DNA of 59,637 nt from UBA4416 sp046345275 (GTDB lineage: Bacteria > Bacteroidota > Bacteroidia > B-17B0 > Aurantibacillaceae): the NCBI GenBank assembly GCA_046345275.1, contig JBKDJY010000001.1, positions 1 to 59,637 on the forward strand, in the 5' to 3' direction. Below are positions 48,269-55,637 of this stretch, piece after piece. Under the pieces are notes generated by a model. It saw nothing but the letters and a program-made list of their open reading frames with translations. It had not been told where the DNA came from and made no database searches. The number at the start of each line of letters is the position of its first letter. The first letter of the stretch is position 1. Position numbers and translations under genes: made by a program.

Positions 48269-49306
48269 CTATAATTCGCTTAATTCAAGTTTTGTTTCAT
48301 TAGTTTCTTGTTGAACTATCAATAAATTATTTGTCAAAGCTTTGGCAACGTGCCACATTAAAACTGGTGGGACAGCATTTCCAATTGCCTTATATTGTCT
48401 ATTTTCTGAAACGATGTCAAGATTGAAACTTTCAGGAAAAGATTGAATACTTGACGCTTCTCTTGGTGTTAATCTTCTGTATCTTTCGTTAACCATTAAA
48501 ACAGGGTCTGTTCCGTTTAAACTAACTTTTGCTAAATGCGAACTAATTGTATTGCAAGGTTGATTTAAGTCTTGAACACGACCTTTATTCATTTTTTCTC
48601 TTACTCGTAACATACCGTCAACTGCTCTTTGACTGAAAAACCATTTTTCATCTTTATTGGCTTTTTTGTCAATTACTTGTTTCAGTTTAATTTTAGAAAC
48701 ATTTAATGTTGATGGTTGAGGAAAACGAAAACTAAAATAATCTTCAAAGTCCCTAAATCCAACAATAAATACACGTTCTCTTTTTTGAGGAACGCCAAAT
48801 TCCGAGGCATTTAGAAGTTTGTAGTGTATGTAATAACCTGCTTTTTCAAATTCTTTAACTATCATTGGAAATGCTTTTCCTTTGTTTGCTGAAAGCAAAC
48901 CTTTGACATTTTCGCCAATAAAAAATCTTGGTTTTTTTTCTTTTAAAACATTAACCATTTCAAAAAATAATTTACCTCTGTCGTCTTTAAATCCAAGTCT
49001 AGGAGGATTTTGAGCACTTATTGAAAATGATTGACAAGGAAATCCGCCCAATAAAATATCGTGATCGGGTACTTCACTTGGTACAATATCTCTCACATCT
49101 TTTAATTCACATTTATGCGAAAAATTATTATTATATATTTTAGTCGCATAGGCATCATTGTCAACGGCATAAACAACTTCAAAAGGTAAAGCACCAAAAT
49201 GCTTATTAAGGAAATTGAAATCTCCTTGAATACCTAAATCCATTCCGCCACAACCACAAAAAAGTGATGCGACTTTTAGTTTTGTATTTCCATTAGTTTC
49301 TGCCAT
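48269..49306 (-). CDS. DNA (cytosine-5) methyltransferase, second of the system
   Basis: 345 residues with all main C5-methylase motifs: I VASLFCGCGGMDLGIQGDF, IV GGFPCQSFSISAQ with catalytic Cys91, VI FFIGENVKGL, VIII PQKRERVFIVGF, and IX/X RRLTPREASSIQSFPESF followed by AIGNAVPPVLMWHVAKAL. It transfers a methyl group from SAM to cytosine C5. Last gene of the operon; it starts inside the nuclease gene (31-bp overlap). The variable region between VIII and IX differs from the first methylase, so the two should read different strands or sequences. Confidence 0.95.
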   Translation of the reverse strand: MAETNGNTKLKVASLFCGCGGMDLGIQGDFNFLNKHFGALPFEVVYAVDNDAYATKIYNNNFSHKCELKDVRDIVPSEVPDHDILLGGFPCQSFSISAQNPPRLGFKDDRGKLFFEMVNVLKEKKPRFFIGENVKGLLSANKGKAFPMIVKEFEKAGYYIHYKLLNASEFGVPQKRERVFIVGFRDFEDYFSFRFPQPSTLNVSKIKLKQVIDKKANKDEKWFFSQRAVDGMLRVREKMNKGRVQDLNQPCNTISSHLAKVSLNGTDPVLMVNERYRRLTPREASSIQSFPESFNLDIVSENRQYKAIGNAVPPVLMWHVAKALTNNLLIVQQETNETKLELSEL

Positions 49307-50715
49307 TGTCCTGATGTTTTAGAAAATTCAACTACTAAATTTTTGTCCACTTTAATATTTCCTTGAGAATGTTGTTTTACGGGATTTTGAATTACGAAAA
49401 TGTTTTTCTCGCTATCGTTTACTACCAAATAATAGATGAAATAGTTTTCTCCCATCGTTTCCGCTGTATCCCATTCGTTTGGAGTTAATTTGAAACGATT
49501 ATTATTAATTGCTTTTCGAGATTTGGTAGTTTTTACTTCAATGTATCTTTTCTTTTTCTCTATTTCAATACTTTGAATATCGTAACCAACGCCAAGAGGA
49601 GTTGGGATTTTATTAATCAAATGTTGTCGATTTGATTTTTCTTTAGTTCTTAAATATTCGTGAGCCAAAATTAAACTTTCGCCATAATCGCCAATTATTT
49701 TTGTTGGAACTTTTCTATCTCCAGTCATTCGAGAGTAATACTCTTGTATTAGACTTGAAATATTTTCGGCTTGTGCTTTATCTAAATGAGGTGCAAATGC
49801 TTCTATATTATCAAAGCTGTTTGCGTAAGCAAACCATTTTTCTTCTATTAAAGCAATTTCAGGATTTGAAATTTCTTTTTGTTTATAGAATTTATCATAA
49901 GATTTAAACGAAGTCGTATTGCCTAAATGATAATTTATAGTTTCTTTATTTTCATCATTTAGATAGTAATAATATCCTGTGCCTTTGTGTTGAAGCAAGT
50001 TTGCTAAAACCATATAATCTAAAATGTCGCCAGCATACCTACAAACATCTCCGTTTGAAGGATATGTGCCTGTCGTTTCATTTTTGAGTTGTTCGTATTT
50101 GTGGTCGTATTCTATTTTTTCAATTCGGTTTTTCAAAATCAATTTCGCAACATCTTTTGCATGTCTTCCGTCTCTTGTAACTCTTAAATCAAAATACGCA
50201 CATTGGGTTAATTCTTCGGCTGTTAAACTGAATGGTTTACCTGTTATTTTTTCTCCTTCAATTAATAGTTGTAATACAAAATTGCACGGTTTGAATTTTA
50301 TACCAGCCTCAATTTGTTTAATCACATTTTGTGATTTGATATGTCCTCCTGGGTATTGAAAGGAATATAAAAAATAGTTAAAAAACTCATCTAAATATTG
50401 ATTGTTTGCTAATCTAATGGCTGTTTTACTTGGTTGTAGAAATCCATCTTTTTCTTGAATAAATGCAAACAGAGCAGAAATTTCAGTTCTCCAATTATCA
50501 ATTGTTTTTTGTGTTGAAGTCGAGTTTTTCTTAAACCCAAATAAGACCTTATTTAATTCAGAATTAAACTCTTTTTCGGTCAAAATACTCATTTCTGAAA
50601 TTGAAGTAGCAACATAAAGCAAAACTTCCTCGACATCATTTTTAAAACGAGGTCTTACGTGATGCAAACGAAAGAAATATTCGTCAGATATTTTATATTT
50701 TGCTTGTTTACTCAT
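49276..50715 (-). CDS. restriction endonuclease with C-terminal DUF3883 (PD-(D/E)xK) domain
   Basis: 479 residues. Residues about 1-330 are mostly helical and likely bind DNA (starts YFFRLHHVRPRFKNDVEEVL). The C-terminal part is the DUF3883 nuclease fold: IGDYGESLILAHEYLRTKEK (Glu346), GVGYDIQSIEIEKKKRYIEV with Asp379, and E393-V-K395 (the PD-(D/E)xK catalytic triad), then a LTPNEWDTAETMGENYFIYY tail. It lies between two C5 methylases, with 4-bp and 31-bp overlaps, so it is the cutting partner of the system. The recognition sequence cannot be read from the protein. Confidence 0.88.
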   Translation of the reverse strand: MSKQAKYKISDEYFFRLHHVRPRFKNDVEEVLLYVATSISEMSILTEKEFNSELNKVLFGFKKNSTSTQKTIDNWRTEISALFAFIQEKDGFLQPSKTAIRLANNQYLDEFFNYFLYSFQYPGGHIKSQNVIKQIEAGIKFKPCNFVLQLLIEGEKITGKPFSLTAEELTQCAYFDLRVTRDGRHAKDVAKLILKNRIEKIEYDHKYEQLKNETTGTYPSNGDVCRYAGDILDYMVLANLLQHKGTGYYYYLNDENKETINYHLGNTTSFKSYDKFYKQKEISNPEIALIEEKWFAYANSFDNIEAFAPHLDKAQAENISSLIQEYYSRMTGDRKVPTKIIGDYGESLILAHEYLRTKEKSNRQHLINKIPTPLGVGYDIQSIEIEKKKRYIEVKTTKSRKAINNNRFKLTPNEWDTAETMGENYFIYYLVVNDSEKNIFVIQNPVKQHSQGNIKVDKNLVVEFSKTSGQWQKLMEIQN

Positions 50716-51752
50716 ATATATTTCTTTATTTCTTTGGCTAATACTTTTGCCAATAAAGGCGGTACTGCATTTCCGACTTGTTTATACTGACTTGTTTTAC
50801 TTCCTAAAAAAATAAAACTATCTGGAAAAGATTGAATTCTTGCACTTTCTCTAACTGTTGGAACTCGATTAAATTTATAGTGAAAATGATGTCTGTGTCC
50901 CGTGTCTATTGTGAAACTTGGCTTTTGGCTGTTTAATCTTGTCCAAGCAATATTTACGTTTCTAGTCTTATGTAAGTGTTCAGGAAGATTTTTGTAATTA
51001 CCACCATCGGGAACCAATGAAATAATTTCAACTGTTTGTTCGCTGTGGTTTGTTATTTCGTGATTGAATATTGAATTTGAGCCTTTTCTAATCATTTTTT
51101 GATAATCAGATTTTGGTTCTGTTTTATATTTTGTGCCATCAGAAATTGTATTTTCTGTCAAATCAGAAATCGCTTCTTTTGAAGAAACTGTTTTTTGATT
51201 AATTGGCAAAGGAAATATAAATTCATTTTTATTTTTTGTTCCAATAAAAAATGCTCGCCTTCTATTTTGAGGAACTCCAAATTCAGATGCTAATAAAACT
51301 TTACAAACAACTTTATAACCTAAATTTTCAAAGTCTTTAATTATTGTTTCTTTTACTATTCCTTGTCCCATAGAAACAATGTTAGGAACGTTTTCCATTA
51401 GAAATACACTAGGTTTATATAACTTTACGAAGCCTACAAATGATTTATATAATTTATTTCTTTCATCGTCTATTATCCTTTTTCCTGCAATAGAAAAGCC
51501 TTGACAAGGTGGACCGCCAATTATTAAATCAACTTTTTTTATTCCAGTTCTTGAGCTTATTTCTTTTGGAGTTTCAATAAATAAGTCAGCGACCAAACCT
51601 TTAGCATTATTGTGTGTATTTTCAAAAGTTGCAATTGCATCTTTCCAATGGTCAATACCTAAAACAACATTATAACCAGCTTCTATAAAGCCAAACGAAA
51701 GGCCACCACAACCACAAAATAAATCTATAACCGTAGGTTTTGAATTACTCAT
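50712..51752 (-). CDS. DNA (cytosine-5) methyltransferase, first of the system
   Basis: 346 residues. Motif I VIDLFCGCGGLSFGFIEAGY, motif IV GGPPCQGFSIAG with catalytic Cys83, motif VI FLMENVPNIVSMG, motif VIII PQNRRRAFFIG, motif IX/X VPTVRESARIQSFPDSFIFL and YKQVGNAVPPLLAKVLAKEI. It probably protects one strand or half of the site, the second methylase protecting the other. Its start overlaps the regulator gene's stop (ATGA), so the methylase is translated straight after the regulator, before the nuclease, as is useful when such an operon enters a new cell. Confidence 0.96.
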   Translation of the reverse strand: MSNSKPTVIDLFCGCGGLSFGFIEAGYNVVLGIDHWKDAIATFENTHNNAKGLVADLFIETPKEISSRTGIKKVDLIIGGPPCQGFSIAGKRIIDDERNKLYKSFVGFVKLYKPSVFLMENVPNIVSMGQGIVKETIIKDFENLGYKVVCKVLLASEFGVPQNRRRAFFIGTKNKNEFIFPLPINQKTVSSKEAISDLTENTISDGTKYKTEPKSDYQKMIRKGSNSIFNHEITNHSEQTVEIISLVPDGGNYKNLPEHLHKTRNVNIAWTRLNSQKPSFTIDTGHRHHFHYKFNRVPTVRESARIQSFPDSFIFLGSKTSQYKQVGNAVPPLLAKVLAKEIKKYI

Positions 51753-52057
51753 TTTTGTTTGTGTGTTTTTAAATATTCAACCTTCTCTTCAGCTACCATC
51801 ATAGCTTTTAAAGCATTTTTTTCGTTTTTTACAACGTCATAAATTTGGTCGGCAAGCCAAAGTGTCAATAATTCATCGTCTTTAACTTTAAGTATTACAG
51901 CAATTTTTAAAACTGTTTCTTTTTTTGCCTGTCGCTCTCCACGTTCAATTTTACTTAATTGAGCTGTGTCCATTTCAAGTATAGATGCAACTTGTCTTAA
52001 AAGTAAGTTTTGCTCTTCTCTTAGAGTCCGTATTTTATTTCCGAATTGGCTACTCAT
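51749..52057 (-). CDS. XRE-type controller (C-protein-like) of the restriction-modification operon
   Basis: 102 residues. HTH at about 8-62: FGNKIRTLREEQNLLLRQVA, then SILEMDTAQLSKIERGERQA. A helical tail (NALKAMMVAEEKVEYLKTHK) extends beyond the usual 80-residue C proteins. First gene of the operon, and a 14-bp palindrome overlaps its promoter. C proteins delay nuclease expression in many restriction systems by autoregulation; here that is inferred from gene order and the palindrome. Confidence 0.88.
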   Translation of the reverse strand: MSSQFGNKIRTLREEQNLLLRQVASILEMDTAQLSKIERGERQAKKETVLKIAVILKVKDDELLTLWLADQIYDVVKNEKNALKAMMVAEEKVEYLKTHKQK

Positions 52058-52086
52058 TGTCTTTTATTTGACTTGACATTATTTGG

Positions 52087-52107
52087 CAAATATAATGTAA
52101 TTACATT
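52087..52107 (-). promoter_or_regulatory. promoter and palindromic operator of the restriction-modification operon
   Basis: Minus strand: -7 box TATATTTG (52094-52087), 30 bp before the start codon. Directly upstream, overlapping by one base, is the perfect palindrome AATGTAATTACATT (52094-52107). It lies in the -7/-33 spacer, where a bound controller would block or recruit polymerase. No good -33 TTG is visible, so activation is possible. Confidence 0.55.
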
Positions 52108-52187
52108 TAAGGATTAAAGAATTTTGCAATTTTATTTAGGATGGGCTTTGGGTACGGTTGGATAAAATTAAATGTGGTGCAAAAGTG

Positions 52188-52204
52188 TTGGCTTTTTGGG
52201 TCGG
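52188..52204. repeat. right 17-bp direct repeat flanking the restriction-modification operon
   Basis: TTGGCTTTTTGGGTCGG; 16 of 17 bases match 48219-48235 in the same orientation. The rest of the 52108-52369 stretch contains no gene that I can see. Confidence 0.5.
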
Positions 52205-52369
52205 CTTGCACCTCTTTTAATTTTACGAAGCTTTCCATTTTTTCGTCCGTTGTCAGCATGAATGTTGATTGTTACATGGTCATTCTACAATGAGGCATAA
52301 CGTTTTTATTTTTAAGTATGATGGCATTATGCGAAAATTAAAAAAATGTGCTTGCATTAGTATTGGCGG

Positions 52370-54622
52370 TTATTGCAATGTCCACCTTAAGCCAAAGAAA
52401 ACTCTTGCCCCTTGCACTGGTGCAAAGTTATAGCTTGGGTCAAAAGTATAATTGTTTGGATTATTTACAGTTACTTTTTTGTCAAACGGGTCGAACGGTC
52501 GCATGATGGGATTTTTTGGAACGAAGTTTAAAATGTTTTTCACACCTCCGTAAACCTCAACTTGCTTCCCTATTTTTTGTGTGAGTTGTATATTCATCAA
52601 ACAAAACCAAGGTGAATACTCAGGCCTGTAGTCATTGGGGAAAATAGGTAAACGCATTGGGCTTTTTACATTGCCTGTTAAATCTAAACTCAAACCTATT
52701 TTACTAATGGTGTAACTCACTGCAAAGGTGTTTGAAAAGTGCGGTGCAAATTGTTGTACTGATTTTACATTGTTGTCTGTGCTGTCTTTTTCTACCTGAT
52801 ACACATCCATCAGCGTTCCTCCTAAAATAAATTTCAATCCATTGTTAAAAGCCAAATCAAGATTGAGTGTTAAGCCTTTTGAAATAGCGTAACCTTTCAA
52901 GTTGTCGTAAATAATCTTATTAGGGTCAGTGTCAAAGTCGCCAACTATTTTGTTGGTAAAGTAAGTGTAAAACCCACTCATGTCAATTCCAATGAAACCA
53001 TGCTTGTGATTGAGTTGAGTAACATAGTTCAAATTTACATTCCAGCTCTGTTCGGGTTTTAGTTTCTCTGTAATTACAACTTTCCTTGCTCCTGTAAGTG
53101 CGGCATGGTCTTCAGTAAAAAGATTTACTACTCTGTAACCGTTGCCACCACTCAAACGAATGGTGTTGTTTTTATTTGGGTTATATTTAAAACTCAACCG
53201 TGGCGTAAAAATATTTCCGTGTTCGTTGTTGTTGTCGTATCGAATACCGATTAGCGTTGTCAGTTTTTTATGAAATGTCCATTCGTCTTGCACAAATACG
53301 CCTGGCAAAATGGTTAGTTGGGGTTTATTTGTCATGTTCAAACTGTCGACTGTTGATGTTGCTGGAGAATTGTCATCATAAGAAACAAAGCGAAACGGAA
53401 CACCAAAAAGTAAGCTGTGTTTGCCAATTGTTTTATCCCAAAGCAATTGAGCAAAAGCGGTGTGTTGTGATGCTAAATATTTTACTGTGCCATAATAACT
53501 GTCTTGATGATGGAAGTTGTATGAATATTCTAAACGGATATTTTGTTTTCTAATCGGCAAACCATACACACCAATTATTTCTGCTCGGTTGGTGTAAATA
53601 CTTTCTCCGTAAATGCTGTCTGTACCTCTAAATTCTGGTGTCCAAGTGGTTTGCCCTCCCCAACGGTTTTCATAAATGTATCTTGCAGCAATAGAAAATG
53701 GCTTGCCGCTTTTGCGTTGAAAATTCCATTTATTAAAAAGCGAAATTCTTTTTTGAAGAGTTACATCTGTAAAGCCGTCATCGTTGATATCATGAATGGT
53801 ATTAAAATAAAAACCATTTATCCCCAACAAAGAAGTTGCGTTTTTAATTTTCCATTTTGTAGTAACATCAAGGTTGTAATCGTTGTAAGTTGAACCCTGA
53901 ATATCTACTTTCAAAAGCGGTGCAGTAACAGGGTCTTTTGTAATAATGTTAATGATACCGCCAACCGCTTCGCTGCCGTAAAGTGTAGAAGCAGGACCTT
54001 TCACAATTTCAATACGCTTTACCATGCTATTTGGAATTCCTGCCAAACCATAAACAGTAGAGAGTGAAGAAACAATTGGCATTCCGTCAATCAACACCAT
54101 TGTGTATGGTCCCTCCATTCCGTTAATGTGAATGTCGCCTGTGTTACAAACATTGCAGTTGAGTTGCGGCTGAACACCGTTTACCATTGTGAGTGCTTCA
54201 AAAATATTTGGTGTCGGGTTTTTCTTGAAAAAAACAGGGTTATAAACCTCCACAGGAATTGGACTTTCCAACTTTGATGTTTCTTTCATTGTTCCCGAAA
54301 TCACCACTTCTTTTATTGTTTCTTCCAATGTATTTAAGTTGAAATTGTAAACTGTTCTTGTTGGTGTCAGTTTGATGGTGTCGGCTTTGTAACCCAAATA
54401 AGTTGCTATTAGTTTTCCGTTTTCGTATTCCTTTGGAATTTCCAATTTGAAATAGCCGTTGCCGTCTGTAGTTGTTACTATTCTTGTTCCTAACACTTGC
54501 ACATTACTATACTGCAATGCTTCGGTGGTTTGTTTATCTTTTACGCTTCCACTAATATTGCGATTTTGTGCTTGTGTTTTAATGCTTGCGGTAACAAGTA
54601 ATAAAAATATGAAATGCTTCAT
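52370..54622 (-). CDS. TonB-dependent receptor next to a DtxR-type regulator, probable metal or siderophore uptake
   Basis: 750 residues. Signal peptide (FIFLLLVTASIKTQAQ, about 1-19). Carboxypeptidase-regulatory-like domain (SVKDKQTTEALQYSNVQVLG) at 20-105. Plug domain with NIFEALTMVNGVQPQLNCNV, then CNTGDIHINGMEGPYTMVLI, and VKGPASTLYGSEAVGGIINI. The C-terminal 22-stranded barrel ends FFGLRWTLQ. The CNVCNTG pair of cysteines in the plug is typical of one receptor subfamily. Divergent from a DtxR-type repressor, with a dyad between them, so the substrate is probably iron, manganese or a chelate; the exact one is unknown. Confidence 0.92.
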   Translation of the reverse strand: MKHFIFLLLVTASIKTQAQNRNISGSVKDKQTTEALQYSNVQVLGTRIVTTTDGNGYFKLEIPKEYENGKLIATYLGYKADTIKLTPTRTVYNFNLNTLEETIKEVVISGTMKETSKLESPIPVEVYNPVFFKKNPTPNIFEALTMVNGVQPQLNCNVCNTGDIHINGMEGPYTMVLIDGMPIVSSLSTVYGLAGIPNSMVKRIEIVKGPASTLYGSEAVGGIINIITKDPVTAPLLKVDIQGSTYNDYNLDVTTKWKIKNATSLLGINGFYFNTIHDINDDGFTDVTLQKRISLFNKWNFQRKSGKPFSIAARYIYENRWGGQTTWTPEFRGTDSIYGESIYTNRAEIIGVYGLPIRKQNIRLEYSYNFHHQDSYYGTVKYLASQHTAFAQLLWDKTIGKHSLLFGVPFRFVSYDDNSPATSTVDSLNMTNKPQLTILPGVFVQDEWTFHKKLTTLIGIRYDNNNEHGNIFTPRLSFKYNPNKNNTIRLSGGNGYRVVNLFTEDHAALTGARKVVITEKLKPEQSWNVNLNYVTQLNHKHGFIGIDMSGFYTYFTNKIVGDFDTDPNKIIYDNLKGYAISKGLTLNLDLAFNNGLKFILGGTLMDVYQVEKDSTDNNVKSVQQFAPHFSNTFAVSYTISKIGLSLDLTGNVKSPMRLPIFPNDYRPEYSPWFCLMNIQLTQKIGKQVEVYGGVKNILNFVPKNPIMRPFDPFDKKVTVNNPNNYTFDPSYNFAPVQGARVFFGLRWTLQ

Positions 54623-54655
54623 TGATTACATTTGTTTAGATGATAAAAGTAATTA

Positions 54656-54671
54656 GTTAGAATAATCTAAC
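54656..54671. promoter_or_regulatory. candidate DtxR/MntR-type operator
   Basis: GTTAGA (54656-54661) and TCTAAC (54666-54671), a dyad of two 6-bp arms separated by 4 bp. TTAG/CTAA half sites resemble the DtxR/IdeR box. It lies 34-49 bp upstream of the receptor's start, at the expected promoter position. Confidence 0.5.
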
Positions 54672-54700
54672 AAAATAATTTTAAAAATAATTTTCAAGAG

Positions 54701-54733
54701 TTTGATGAGGTGCGATTTCTAATGCTACATTTG
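54701..54733 (+). promoter_or_regulatory. complete Bacteroidota promoter of the DtxR-type gene (leaderless)
   Basis: -33 TTTG (54701-54704), 21-nt spacer, -7 TACATTTG (54726-54733). The ATG at 54738 starts 5 bp after the box, so transcription should begin at or next to the start codon. Confidence 0.55.
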
Positions 54734-54737
54734 TAGT

Positions 54738-55394
54738 ATGAATTCACTGATAGAAGAAAATTATCTGAAAGCATTATTTAATCTGTCAAATGACAAAGGA
54801 GAAGTGAATGTGAATGAGTTATCTAAACGATTAGGAATAAAAATGCCAACCGTTACGAGCATGATGAAAAAGCTTTCGGAAAAAAAGTTGGTGCTTTACG
54901 AAAGCTACAAACCCTTGCGCCTAACAGAGAAAGGAAAAAAAGAAGCTGCCGTAGTTATTCGCAAACATCGTCTTACCGAAATGTTCTTAGTTCAAAAAAT
55001 GGGTTTCGGATGGGAAGATGTTCACGAAATTGCGGAACAAGTTGAACATATTAAGTCGCCTTTATTTTTTGATAAAATGGATGAACTGCTTGGTTTTCCA
55101 AAATTAGACCCTCACGGTTCGCCCATTCCTGATAAGAACGGAAAAATGGTTTGGAAGGAATACAACAAACTAAGTGAGTGCAAAACTGGTGACACCATAA
55201 AATTGTCTGCGGTTATAAATACTTCGGGTGAGTTTCTGAAATTTTTAAACAGCCGTGAACTTAGCTTGGGCTTGAAAATGAAAATAAAATCTGTTGAGCC
55301 TTTTGATAATACTATGATTGTGAGTTACGGCAAACACTTTTCAGAAACTTTGAGCCACACAGTTTGCGAAAGGTTGCTGGTTGAGAAAATATAA
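54738..55394 (+). CDS. DtxR/MntR-family metal-dependent transcriptional regulator
   Basis: 218 residues. N-terminal winged HTH: EENYLKALFNLSNDKGEVNV, then NELSKRLGIKMPTVTSMMKK and LSEKKLVLYESYKPLRLTEK. The metal-binding/dimer domain has VIRKHRLTEMFLVQKMGFGW, then EDVHEIAEQVEHIKSP and the HGSPIP motif (residues around 130). The C-terminal FeoA-like SH3 domain occupies about 150-218. Metal ligands (Glu, His, Cys/Met positions) appear in these helices. It should repress, with Fe2+ or Mn2+, the divergent TonB receptor through the dyad between the two genes. Confidence 0.95.
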   Translation: MNSLIEENYLKALFNLSNDKGEVNVNELSKRLGIKMPTVTSMMKKLSEKKLVLYESYKPLRLTEKGKKEAAVVIRKHRLTEMFLVQKMGFGWEDVHEIAEQVEHIKSPLFFDKMDELLGFPKLDPHGSPIPDKNGKMVWKEYNKLSECKTGDTIKLSAVINTSGEFLKFLNSRELSLGLKMKIKSVEPFDNTMIVSYGKHFSETLSHTVCERLLVEKI

Positions 55395-55637
55395 AGCGTT
55401 AAGTCTGCACCGTTTTTTTTCTCTGTCAAATTAAGGAGAGAACTTTCGACGAAGCTATATGTATGTTGAGCAAAATAAAATTTGAGATAAATTGCAATGA
55501 GTAATGCCCTTGCGTTGCATTTCTTTTGCTTTGCGAAGAATTACAAATACGGCTTGTCCGAAATTCGATTTCTGTTCGTTTTTACACAGTTGCTTATGAG
55601 CTGCGCTGTCGACATGGCATTACTGCTGCCGTTTAAA

